Source: Udeniomyces pyricola (Eukaryota > Basidiomycota > Tremellomycetes > Cystofilobasidiales > Mrakiaceae). Taken from it: a stretch of 64,000 bases of DNA. Both the position numbers and the translations under genes were made by a program. Below, in pieces: positions 1-11,214 of this stretch (position 1 is the first letter of the stretch; every line of letters starts with the position of its first letter). The notes under the pieces were generated by a model. It saw nothing but the letters and a program-made list of their open reading frames with translations, searched no databases and was not told the DNA's origin. The stretch is from positions 124,001-188,000 of the forward strand of contig BCIK01000017.1 in assembly GCA_039545295.1 (NCBI GenBank), given 5' to 3'.

Positions 1-3000
1 AAGACCAGAGGTTGAGCTCGACGGCTGGAGCATAGACCTCCCAGAGGGCAAAGAGCGAGCCGAGTCCGAGGACAGACGCCGTCGAACGGAGGGCGACCTC
101 GAGGTGGGCGAGGCTGGCTTCGGGGTGGTTGTGGGCGAGCTCGAGGAAATGGAAATAGACGGCCTTGCGTACGACTGCCGAGATGACAATAGTGTTCGCG
201 AGGAGAAGGGCAGTCGTGATTTGCTGTTCGCTCGAGCCAAGAACATCGGCCTCGTTAAAGAACTCCGAGTACCACTGATGAGGCCTTGATTTGATGCGTG
301 AAGCAGAGTCAAAGAAGCCAGGCAGGATGATAGCCGCTTCAAATCGCACGGCGACGTGAACGTCTCGGGAAAGGGGGAGGGTAAACCCGCGCGGCGAAGT
401 GAGACGACCCTGCTCGTCGCCCAAGGACAAACGCCAGAACGCCTCGGTCGGGTCGCGGGCAAGATAACCCTCGAGAAAGCGAAGAAATCGAGATCTGACT
501 CTCGCCGAGCGAAGCTTACCCAGCCCGAGCTGTTTGATGTAGTACGACGCCGTCAACCTGACATGGATGCCAAAATCGGCGTCTGAAACAACCGGCTGGA
601 GCCAGAGTCGCGAGGTGGCATCGAGGAAGTCGAGAGCGAGGAGATGCATGTTCTCGTCCCGCGAGTAGCGGTAAGAAGAAAAATATTCTTGAAACGCTTC
701 GAGTACACGGTCGGCAGCCGAGGCCCCGATATGGAGCTGACCCAGTCGGATGGCATCAAAGAGGATCGAGCCAAACGTGGCAAATCGGCACGGATCGCAC
801 TCGTCAAGCAGGTCCAGAAGCTCCTCCTGTCGTGAGGGCTCAGTCGAGCCCGACTGAAGTGTTGGGATTCGAATGAGGCATGTGGAGAGCGAGCGGATGA
901 GAGCTGTCGTGGTCTTGGAGGAGTGATTCGGGTCGACCTGGGCTGATGTCGTTAGGGCTTTGTCTTCCTCGGCGATTAGGGCGGGACCGAAGCCGTCATC
1001 CTCGTCGAGGTCCATCGGTCGGCCTTGGGTTGGCTGGTTATCACTGTTGGGAGCAGAGTCGGCCAATTCCTCGCGAGTGCCTACGATATTCTTCAGGCTC
1101 GCACGAAGCAGATCGAGGATTGGAGTGAATGCATCTTGAAGCTGATCAACAACAGTCCAAAAGCCAGTATAAACCGTCGTCAGTCCATGGCTGCACACCC
1201 TAGCTCTGAGGTTGGAATAGCAGTCAAGCAGACGTCATGAATGGAAACTCACATCTGAACTTTGCCAGATGATTTTCTGCAAAGCACCTCGCAAGGATTC
1301 TTGAATCTGTCGGATCGCCGCCTGAGAGTCGTCCATCGTCGGGACGAGCTCCTTTCTGATACCAGCCGCTGCACCGGGGGGCAACAACGCCGATTTCTGT
1401 CCTCTTTGACCGAAACATGGATTTGTGAGCTCGACAAGCGGTTCAAAACCTTGGACGATGACGGCCATGTCCGAGGTCGAAAACCTTGCACTCGAGAGTG
1501 AAGGTAAGACAGCCGAGAGGAGGTAGCTCGCATCCTTAATAGTTCGTCGGTTCTGCGTAATGCCATTGAGCTGAAGGGTTGCCTCGAAGCAAACGGCAAG
1601 CACGACGAGATCGATCAAACGCCGAGCTTTCTCGACCGTGACCACGCTGGCATCGGCGTCGGATGCGTCCCAAAAGTTTCTCAAACTCTCGACTGATTTC
1701 AGGAGAAAGGCAGACACCTTGCGTGATCGACCTGATGGGCTCTGGAGCTCTTGGTCTGCAGAGGCGTCGTCGTCATGTAGTAAGGTTGGAGGAAGGGTAG
1801 GGTTCATGTTCGCAGGGACAGTTCGAGGCAGTTGGAGACGGGCATACAGAACCCAGTCTCGTAATACACTTGACTCGGCTTGGGCCTCAGAATGAGAAAC
1901 GATGGGCGCGTCGGGAAGGAGATCATGTTGCAGAAGGAGTGCACGTTTGTCAAGCCGGCAGATCGACGTCAAAAGCCGAAGGAGGTCGTTGGGCGAGTGA
2001 TTTTCGAGCCGAGACCGAGCGTTGAAACCTCTCGTCGTGCCATCGAGGACGTTCCAAAAGGTCACCAGCCATCCGAGAACTTTCTCCTCGAGTTCCATGC
2101 GGAACAACCGGACGTCGTGACTGATGAGCTGAAGACTGACCGAGAGGAAGTCGCACACAGAGTCATAAGGAAATGACGGGCCCTGAACCTCTATGTCGCG
2201 AAAGAGATGCTCAATATCGGTGAGCATGATGAGGTCGGGAATCAGCCGGCAGGTGAGCACAACGTGAGCTGCATGAGCGGCCGCTCGGCAGGTGGTGGGG
2301 ACTGTCATCTTGCGGATTGCGTATGCCCAAAGCTGAGGCCACTCGACGTCGAGAACGGATGACGAGTGGGGTGAAGGAGAGTTGGAAGCTGAGCTAGATC
2401 CAAAGATCGGCAAAGATGTGTGGACGGCGCTGGACAGATGGGAAGCCTTCGCTGATTTGGACGCGATTGCAGCGATGCACATGAAGGTCCACGCTTGGAC
2501 GGCCTCGTCTGAGACGACGAGAGAGGCAAGAAGAGATTTTGAGAGGGCTCCTATGTGCCTGCTGAGCTGCCTCCAGTGCCGATGGATAAGAAAAAGGAGC
2601 GTCTGGAGACGATGAACCCGATGTTGATTCGTAGGTGAGCCTTCGAGGGCGGCGAGAAGGGTCATTACAGGGTTCTCGAGCTTGCGTCGTTTGCCAGCTG
2701 GTGTGGAAGAGACGGCAGAGTAGCTAAGAGAACCCGACTGTGAAAGAATCTGTAGCGAAGGTTGCGATCAAGACAAGTCAGACGAGAAGAGGTTGCCACA
2801 GGCCAAGAGATTAGGCACAGAACGTACGCTTGCGATGATATCGGCGTGAAACTCAAAGGTAGCCCACGTCAAGGCTTGAGCAGCAGAGAAGCCCTGTCGA
2901 AACTGATCGAAGCGGAGAGCAAACCGGATTTGCACGTCAGCATGAAGAGAAGGGCTGCGTCACTGCTGCAAGAGTCAAAGAAAACAGACTGCGACGCACT

Positions 3001-4695
3001 CGGAAGGTGGGAGTTACAAAATCCCCTTGAGAATCTTGATCAAGTCCGAGCTTGAGAGTCTCGAGGGAAAGAAGCTCGTTTCCCCGCCGGCTCTCGGCCT
3101 CTGCGTCGAGCAGTTCGAGCACCCTGCTCATCGCGTCCAGGTTCTCCTCTTCACCTGCCACCATGCTACCCTCATCTTTGTCATTGACTCTTCCATGACA
3201 AGCGAGTTTTGTCTCGTCAATGAATGGTAAGCAGAGCCTCCAAGCAATTAGGACCTGCTCCCGGAGTTCGCGGCTCCTCGACCGACCCCAAAGTCGGATG
3301 AGAAGCGGCCAGAGCTGCCAGACGTAGACGCGCATGAACCCGACACGGTTGAGTTGGATTTCGGAGATGATTTGGTTGATGGAGTAGATGACGTCAAGGT
3401 GGGCCGAGGTTTCAGTGGGAAAAGTGTGAAGAAAACGCAGGAGTTTGGAGAGGATGGCCGGGGCCGTGTAGGATGTAGGCCATGGCTCAGGAAGCAAAGG
3501 AGAATGATCATCAACGGGTGTGGAGTATGGTGGCGTCAAATCGTGGGCGAGCAGTGGGGCCGAGTTGGGTGCTTGAAGGAGAGTCCGAACCAGGGAGATA
3601 AGAGCAAGGTCGTCGAGCGATGTCGTTCGCTTGGGAATAGGCTGAAGCGGCGAGGAGCGAGAGGTGGACTGAATCGTAAGCGGGAAGATATGAGAAGGGG
3701 TAGTAGCTGTCGATGATGGCCGATGGGACGGCGTCATGATATCTCGACCGAGACTTCTCTTTCTCTTCTTGGGCAGAACCTGGGAGGGGTTTGCTTCTTC
3801 GTTGTCTTCGCTGTCGTCCTCTTCTGCGGTCTTGCCTCTATCACCGTGGCTATGCCCGTCGAATGCATGTGTTCCTTCCGTGGCGAGGAAGAGGTTTTCA
3901 CCTTCGGCCTCTCTCTGTGTAAAGAGCTCCATTTTGAGGTCCTCGTCAAATACGCCGGCAAAGCAGACCTTGACCATGCCTTCCCAGTCGGCTGGCTCCA
4001 AACTTTCGAGGTGATGGGGTTGGGAGAAGACGCTCTTCAGGGCTTTCACGTAATCGAGCGAGACAGGTCGGAGGAGTGTGCCCTTGTGTTCAATCATCTG
4101 GATGAGGTGCGTAAAGATGACTTTGGCAACCTTGCGGCTGAGATGGGCGGCCGTGAGCGAGACAAGCCATCGGACGGTTGCTGCGGCATTCTCGAGCCGA
4201 CGGCGGGCAACTGCAGTGGCTGGGGAATGGAATCGAGTCAAGTGGACCAGGATGTATATGGGTCTGGTTAGCGAAGTAACATACATCAATCTGAGAAGAT
4301 TCAGAGTGAGAAAGACCGCCAAACGATCATCCCCGGCGGGTGTACCTTGATCAATTCCCTTCTTGACGCAGGCTGATTTTTCCTCCTTGACGCACGAGAA
4401 GAGAGCTTGGAAGATGTTGAGCCAGAACCGGCTATCCTCCCGACCGGTGGCGATGGCTTCGTCCAGAAAGAGCTTGTCGGACAGGTACTCGCGCAGACCC
4501 TGGACGCCGGCCTCGCGCGACTTGATCTTGTCCGAGCGAAGGTTGGAGACGATTCGCTCAAGCTCGGTAGACTGATGATGAAGTTTTTGTCGAAATACGC
4601 GGTACGAAGGGATGTTTGAGATCGACCGTCCGACAGGTCAGAGGGGAAGATTCGTGAATCAGTTGAGTCAGTGGTGAGTGATGTATCAAGGACAT
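1..4695 (-). CDS. TEL1: Tel1/ATM-type PI3K-like protein kinase, N-terminal half (partial at left edge)
   Basis: The N-terminal part of a Tel1/ATM kinase, which signals DNA double-strand breaks and maintains telomeres in the nucleus. The key evidence is the exon at 4571-4346. It encodes a TAN-type motif (STELERIVSNLRSDKIKSRE, then a leucine-rich helix), typical of the extreme N-terminus of Tel1/ATM. A proposed first exon is 4695-4627, starting MSLIHHSPL, with a 55-base intron. The third exon starts at 4219 (ATAVARRRLENAAATVRWLV). Long helical, HEAT-like coding follows down to about 3050, then about 2740-1242, then about 1210-1. The splice joining the 3.05 kb and 2.9 kb segments is unresolved: the obvious GTAACT donor and the cag acceptors do not keep frame. 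The kinase and FATC domains would lie beyond the left edge. Family assignment rests on the N-terminal motif plus the large helical architecture. BUD20 diverges upstream. Confidence 0.8.
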
Positions 4696-5477
4696 GCTAG
4701 GCATGCATTGGATGTGCGACCGGAGCTTGGGCCGTGATCCGATAGAACTGTGGATAGATACGGTGTTCTAGATGAAAAGTCGAGCGAGGTGCATATGCGG
4801 CTTGAATACGAACCATAGTAGCAGCGAGAGCGCTGAATGAGCGAAGGATTGACGTCTGACGCGTCGAGGGAGGAGTTGACGGATTGAGCGTATATGTATG
4901 TGGGATGGATTGTGGTTGGCCTGTGAGGTGAGGACTGTGAGAGTGCGATGGGGTTGTGTTGGATGCAGGTCGTTGGTTGGTGAGGTTGGACCCGATGACG
5001 GATGAGACGGAGCGTGGTGTTTGATCAAGTGCTGTAGTGTGGTAAGTGGCTTCGACAACTGTAAGAAGAAGTCGCGTCGTCGCCGAGATGACGCGCGGGC
5101 GCGCGCAGAGGCGTTGCGATGGGATCGGTGTTCGATTTGGCTGAGCCGAATGGCATACGAGAAACTTGAGGAAGCCAAGCTGGAATTGGTAATGAAAGCT
5201 GGAAGCAACTGGAAGCAACTGAAAGCGGACTGGAAGCTGCAAGCGCTTGAAACCAACCCGTCAGAACTTCCCGCCCTCTCCTCATATTCCACCACCAGCC
5301 TAACTGTCCCCCTCGTTCTGTCCAGCTGGTCTCCCCTTGCCCACCTTCGCTTCTCTTACTCCTACCCGCCCGTATGCCTCGTTCCATTCCTCTTCTCATC
5401 AGTCTCACATACACGTCTTCAGCCATCACTTATTCTCAACATCTGACCCCTTCAATCCAGTTCCGCCGACATACACC
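4696..5477. promoter_or_regulatory. Divergent intergenic region between TEL1 and BUD20
   Basis: A 782-base spacer between two divergently transcribed genes, so it should hold both promoters. The BUD20-proximal side (about 5270-5470) is C/T-rich, as expected for a fungal 5' leader. At 5191-5230 a short CTGGAAGCAACTGGAAGCAA direct repeat is visible. No gene is seen; the open frames here lack coding character. Confidence 0.5.
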
Positions 5478-6585
5478 ATGGGTCGATTGCGTCGTTCTCG
5501 GTCCGTCGGTCGCGCCTTGCGTCATTTTCCTCGCTCTACCTCTTTAACACACACACATATATATATATATATATACATGCTCACCCATAAATTCTCCATT
5601 CAAATCCCCCTTCAAACCACACCTATAGTGTCCACAAGGCTCAGCGAGATGTTCACCGAGCCGCCCGAACTCGGTTCGTCCTTTCCCTTCTATCCCTTAC
5701 TACTGCTCACCTATCCCTCTCATACTCAAAGCCCCACGCGTTTTTGCTATTTGCCTACCAGTGTCCGTAAGCGTGACCTAGACATCATCCAAAAGTTTGA
5801 CTTGACGCCCGAAGGTCGAGCCAAGATGGAGGCTCAACCGATCGACGAGGAGAAGCCGGGATTGGGCCAGCACGTGAGAACTTGACTTTCCTTTACTCTC
5901 ACATTCTCACACTCTCTATCTTCTCTGTCCTGCCTCCCGATTGCTTGTCGATCGACGAGGTGGTTCTCTTGAGTTCTCATCTATGCGCAGTACGGTGCAT
6001 TGCTACACGTCCACGCTCGCTTCCTTGCACCGCGTCACTTGGAATTCGAAACGAGCCAAGCAAGAGCGAGAGCCTCGACTATCATATATGCGCGTCCGTA
6101 GTTACAAGACTGACATTCTTCGTTTGAACTGCTTTCTGTTTCCTCTTCTGCTCCCCCTCCCTAAATCCAGTACTGCGTCGAATGCGCTCGATACCTCGAG
6201 ACTGACGCTGCCCTGCAAGCCCATTGGAAGACCAAGCTTCACAAGTGCGTGGAGGTTCTCTCTCTCGCTGATGGTCGTCTCCGAGACAGCTCTAACTTCT
6301 GATTACTAAACACATTTCCCCTTGCACTTCTTACAATCCTCTCATCCCTTTCTTCCTACACCTCCCAATCTAACCCCTCCACCTTTTAGGCGACGACTGA
6401 AAACGCTCGAGCAACCCGCGCACACGCCCGAAGAGTCCATCCGCGCGACTGGTCTTGGAATCGATAACCGTCAACCCGCCCCGGCCACTTCTAACGAGAT
6501 CAAGCGTTGGAGTGCTTCCAAGCCAAAAGACGCCGAAGCGGCCTCGGCTGAGGCCAAGGGCGAGGGAGAGATGGTTATGGTCTAG
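5478..6585 (+). CDS. BUD20: Bud20/ZNF593-type C2H2 zinc-finger protein, pre-60S ribosome export factor
   Basis: A shuttling factor that binds pre-60S particles in the nucleus and helps their export. Five exons close perfectly: 5478-5500, 5629-5673, 5762-5873, 6171-6244 and 6390-6585, giving 149 residues. The N-terminus MGRLRRSRVHKAQRDVHRAA is the hallmark basic segment of the family. It is followed by RDLDIIQ and then a single U1-like zinc finger (YCVECARYLETDAALQAH, then a second His in KLHKRR). The acidic/Ala-rich tail is ordinary. The donor after CACAA (gtgcgt) and the acceptor ccttttag restore the HKRRLK motif, which confirms that intron. Intron 1 holds an (AC)n(AT)n microsatellite. Length and motif order match the family, so the assignment is secure. 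Confidence 0.95.
5547..5576. repeat. (AC)n(AT)n microsatellite in BUD20 intron 1
   Basis: About 30 bases of alternating AC then AT, lying entirely within the first intron of BUD20. Similar AT runs occur at 7350-7366, 32283-32301 and 41718-41734, all outside exons. Confidence 0.9.
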
Positions 6586-8184
6586 AAGCAATCGAGCTTT
6601 TATCAAACTTGCCCCGTTGCCTTCTTTCCTGGAGCTTCTTGACGCTTTTGCTCTTTCGTTTTGTCTTTCTCCTTCTTCTGCTGCTTCTTTCTCTCTAACC
6701 TTGCTCTAGCTTGCTTCCCCACCTCTTTCTCCGCTCATCACTCAACCTACTCTCTCCTACCCTTGCTTGCGAAATCTTCCCGCAAACTAAAGGAACCCCT
6801 CCTTCCCCTTCCTTTCTCTTCCCTCTTTCCTCTTTGCATGTCTGTTCTCTAACCCACCCTATTCCTCATACATTTCATTGATGATCTCTCTTTCCCCGTC
6901 CTTCATCTTTCCGGTGGCTTCTCTCGGCTTTCTCTACCCTTTTTCTTGTGCTTCTTCTCTCTCCTCTTTCTTTTTTTTTTTGGCTTTGAAAATCCTGATG
7001 ACCTCTTTGCCCCTCATACTGGTTTCTTGTAACCTCAACAGCAGCCCTCTGGACTAGCTGAAGCGCTCGGCGCCCGGCCCAAGCGCTTTCACGTGATAGC
7101 ATTCGTCATGACTGATGAGACAGCGTGGCGCGGCCTGTTTCAGACCCAAGCTAGCGAGCGCTCAGAGAGTGCTTCATCTGTTTGCCTGCTGAAATCGCTC
7201 CAAAAGCGCCACTAGACAAACTTCATCAGACAGTCTTCAGTTCCAATGCAGTCGAGAGGAACAGACTGCAGAAAGACGTGAGAAGCTAGCGCGGGTTGGG
7301 TCGGATGTCGATGATGGATGGAGAGTCGAGGACTCAGAAAAACAGACCAGATATATATATATATATTGTGATGAAACAAACAAATATTGAGCGCGCTCGA
7401 GGCTCCCGCAGTGATCACGATCGCAGGAACCAGATGATCGACCAATGCATAACGAAGCAACTGCTTGGGAATTCCTTGGAAGGCGCGCCACTGTCAGGTG
7501 TGTGCGGTTTCGTCGGTTGTCGTCGACTCTTATTATACGTCGTCTACGTTTGGTTCAGAGAGACACGCGTGCCTTGGATGTGCGTTGATGGATCAGTTGA
7601 ACAACAAGCTAGTGATGATTTATATAGGAAACAAGATAGATAGGCATGATCGGGATCTCGATCATGGCGAATATTGACAGCTTTATAGCTGCTATTTTGC
7701 ATATTGCAGCAACTCCTCCCCCTCCTAACGAAAGACGCCAAGACCTCTCTTCCATCCTTCGCCTCCTCCCCCTCCCCCTCCTTAGCTGATTCCGCTTAGG
7801 ATGCCCGCTCACATCAACCCAAGCCAAGGACTGCTCTTTGAGCTCATCCCTACAACCATCATCCCATACTGCTTCTTACCATCCATCCCTGTCCTCATCA
7901 ACTCAACTACAGTTTTCGCTACGCCCCCACACCGACAGCACGCACATTCGGCACATCCAGCTTGCACCGCCTACCCGCTTACAACCGAACCACAGACCTC
8001 GACGTCTTTCGACTGCACTCTACTATCTCTCTCTATTCTCCTGATTGAATCCACATCGTCCTCGATAATCTCTTAAACCCTCTCCGACGAGCCATCCTGG
8101 TTCACTCCATCCGTGTTTACAACGACCCAAGCGCCGATCGTGACTTCCCAGCGCACACCTAACTCCCCGAATCAACCAAACGCC
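6586..8184. other. Intergenic region, BUD20 to membrane-protein gene
   Basis: About 1.6 kb without a supported gene. The first 500 bases are T/C-rich, consistent with the BUD20 3' region. An (AT)n tract lies at 7350-7366. From about 7690 to 8180 the strand is C-rich and purine-poor, consistent with a long pyrimidine-rich 5' leader of the downstream gene. A 91-codon open frame at 7801-8076 looks like leader sequence rather than a protein. Confidence 0.5.
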
Positions 8185-9695
8185 ATGCGATTCTCGCCCA
8201 GCCGCTGCCGCCAGCGGATGCTCTTGATTACGTCTCTCGCGGTGCCTCTGGCCGTGCTCGTGGAAGCGTCGCCCGTTCCCTCAAAACGTCTGTTGTCGGT
8301 ACGTCAAGTAGCCCTCGATCAAGGGACGACGACAGAGGGATCGACCTGTGAGTTCAGTTGGCAAAATGGGAAGCATAGCCTTGGGCGGGTCAGAGAAAGC
8401 AGAGGGAGCTTGGACATTTCTTGGGACGTCGCTCTCGTCCGAAGCGCTCTCTTCCTCTCCTTCCCTTGCCCCCCCCCCCCCCAGATTGGCCTTGACGAGT
8501 TTTCCGTCTTCTTGAGCTCCTATGTACATATATGTTCCTTTGCTGATCTGGGCATCGCATCGGATTCATATGTCTGTCCTGTTTCCGTCCTATCAGCCTC
8601 ATCGATTCCATCGAGTTCATCCTCCTCAACGTCAGAACGCCCCTCCGCAACGCCCTCGGCGTCTTTGACCTCCCCATTCACGACGGATGACAACGCCGTC
8701 GTCGGCGCTCGTAACGATACCTCCTCTTCCAACAGCGATTCCTCGGGTCACCGCACATCGTTCGTATCTATATATATCTTTTCATTGATTCAAGCGAGCG
8801 AGAGGAACACCGTCTTTTTTGAGTAACGTAGACTGATATCGACGTTATGCTTCTTGGCCCCTTCTCGTCGGTGAACACAACCCCACCCTCCCCCTTTGAT
8901 CCGAACAATACCCCACTCTACATTTTTTTTTCCAACGTACGCTTTCACAGACCTGTCCTCATCGGTCTTCTCTGTTCACTCCTCATCCTAGCTATGGGCA
9001 TCGTGCTCTTTTTCATGTACCGAGCCCACGTCCGTCGCCAACGTCGTCGAGAGGACGCCGCCACTGCGCCCCGTTCCTCCTCCTCCTCATCAGCTTGCTC
9101 TACCGAGAAACCCCGACGCGCATCCACAACTGGCTCAACCAAGAAGTCCAGATCGAAAAAATCCAAACACGATCATCCTCATCATCCTCGTTCGCATCGT
9201 CCCTCGAGATCAACAGTGTCCGGAGGAGCAGGAGGAGGAGGACACTCCAACCTCCCTTCTTCGCCAGAAACCACGGCCCGCCTTGCTCTCTCGGCACGCC
9301 AAGACTCTTCTTCTACTTCTTCTTCCTCTTCTTCCTCTTCCTCTGCATCTGCCTCATCCTCCTACTTGACTTCCACGGACCCTTCTTCACCCCATATTCT
9401 TCCTCCTACGACTACAAAACCGCTTTCGCCTGATTTCACTGAAACCAAGGTCGATCCCGATGCTACCTACCCATCGTCATCGCCTTTGAGTCGGTCAACC
9501 CGGCTCGATTCCTCTTCTTCTTCGTCGTCGTCGTCGTCGTCATCTAACGAGACGACGACTTCGACCGTCGTTATCGGGCCGCCTGACGTAACGACGCTGG
9601 ATTACCACGTCCTTCGTTCTCATCATCATCATCACCTAAGCGATCACGATCTTATCGCCGACAAGAACGATATCGAGAAGGATCGGAAGCGATAA
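8185..9695 (+). CDS. Ser/Thr-rich single-pass plasma-membrane protein with basic cytoplasmic tail (hypothetical, sensor-like)
   Basis: Not recognised as a named family. Three exons (8185-8347, 8597-8759, 8951-9695) join in frame to give 356 residues. Residues 1 to about 28 are a signal peptide (basic start, then MLLITSLAVPLAVLVEA). A short ectodomain of mostly Ser/Thr with possible N-glycosylation sites (NDTS) follows. Next comes one transmembrane segment (VLIGLLCSLLILAMGIVLFFMY) encoded at the start of exon 3, and then an Arg/Lys-rich stop-transfer (HVRRQRRRED). The long cytoplasmic tail is Ser-rich with a poly-Ser run at about 9510-9545 and His clusters. This topology resembles fungal wall-stress sensors (Mid2/Wsc-like) and mucin-type signalling proteins. 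That comparison is by architecture only, as no WSC cysteine domain is present. Convergent with the Zds1-like gene. Confidence 0.7.
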
Positions 9696-11214
9696 AAAAA
9701 AAAACGATGGGAACCGGAGAATCAGTTGCATTGGGAGATATTCCAGATTTAGTCTGGAATGGTCGTGGCTGATGATGATGATGAAGAAGAAGACTGGGTA
9801 TGATAACCCAGAGAGGATTTATGACCCCTCTCGAGACTCTCTCTCTCTCTCTCCACGTCACGTCGTCACGTACACTCTCCCATACGTGTCGTTTGTTCGT
9901 GTCTTGCTTTCTCTACCTTTTTTTTCTGTTTTTTTTTTCTTCTTTTTTTCTGTCGCTTCTTTGCTTGTTTTGGGGTTCCTCCTTGTGCTGTTTTAGCCCT
10001 TCGGGGGGTTTTTTCTTTACGTATTTTGACCCCCCCCCCCTTTCCTCCTCGGCTTCTTGCGCCCTCTTTTCGCTTTTTTTTTTTTTCTCTTCTTCTTCTT
10101 ATTTTCTGACTGCAAACACCTATTCCTTTTTTTTTCTTTCACTTATATTCTTTCTCCCAATGTCTCCATCCTCCCCTTCTTTCATAACCATGTCCCCCCC
10201 CCCCCTTCCTCCTCCTTCTCCTTTCCCCAACCAACCCTTTTCCTCTCATTCCCTCGGCCTAATATAAACCCCCACCTCCCTCGTTGAATATTCAATATTC
10301 ATTCCCTATCCCTCTTGTAAGGGCCAGCGGCGGCGGCCATGCGCGCCCGATGCCATCCATCCATATATATATAATATGAAACGACGTACTCTTCAAAAAG
10401 CCAGACAGACTGCGCGCATATGACGATGCAAAAAAAAAAGGCCATTTTCGATATGAACGGCTTGAAAAAAAAAAATAAAATCAAAACTCTCACCAAGAGA
10501 AATATATAAAATAAAGATGAGACGATCAAAACGAAGAAGAGAGAAAGAAGAAGAAGAAGAAGAGGCAAGGAAGGGCCGATCAAGAGAGAAAAAGAAGAAT
10601 AGGAGGGGAAGGAAGCGGGGAGGGGGGGAGGGGGAAAGGCAAAGGGGAAGGAGAGGGCGCGTTTTATGGATGCGAAAAGCTTCCAACAAAAACCAACTAA
10701 CCAACCAAACATCAACGGGAAAAGAAAGGAAAAGAGAGAGAGAGAAAGAGAGATACTGTGTCCACTAGTCATACGTGTTAGTAGTACTTCAACGAAGAAG
10801 CGATGAGAGAGAAGGTCGGATGGGAATCGATAGTAAGGGAGCCGGAAGGGCGATCACTGCACAATGGATTGGATCGAAGTGATTTAAGGGAGCAAAGGAG
10901 GAAGGAATGTAGAGGGGTTGACAAAGAGTAGCAGGAGAAGGGATCCAAAGGACGAATTATGAACGAGAGAGATAAGCATGGGAAACAGAACAGAAAAAGG
11001 GAGAGGATTCCACGAAAGGAAAAGCAACCGTTTTCTTGCTTTGTCTTGTTCTTATCCCATTCCATTCAACCCCCCCCCCCCCCGATCCCTTCTCCCTCCC
11101 TCGACTTCTCCTCCCATTGCACATCTCATCCCTTCAATTCTTTCTCCCACGATACTACCCACTCACTTCGACCCATCTACATAACTCAACCCACTCGATC
11201 CAAACCCCCTTTCT
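9696..11214. other. Convergent 3' spacer, simple-sequence rich
   Basis: About 1.5 kb between two converging genes. The left half is very T-rich (9918-10140) with short C runs (about 10031-10040 and 10196-10204). The centre has an (AT)n run at about 10363-10377. From 10430 to 10760 it is A/G-rich with GAA repeats and G runs, and a 14-16 base C run starts at about 11070. Long open frames here are composition artefacts, and no gene is supported. Confidence 0.5.

Noticed and set aside
7801..8076. 91-codon open frame upstream of the membrane-protein gene
   Set aside because: Pyrimidine-rich, no hydrophobic or domain pattern; better explained as leader.
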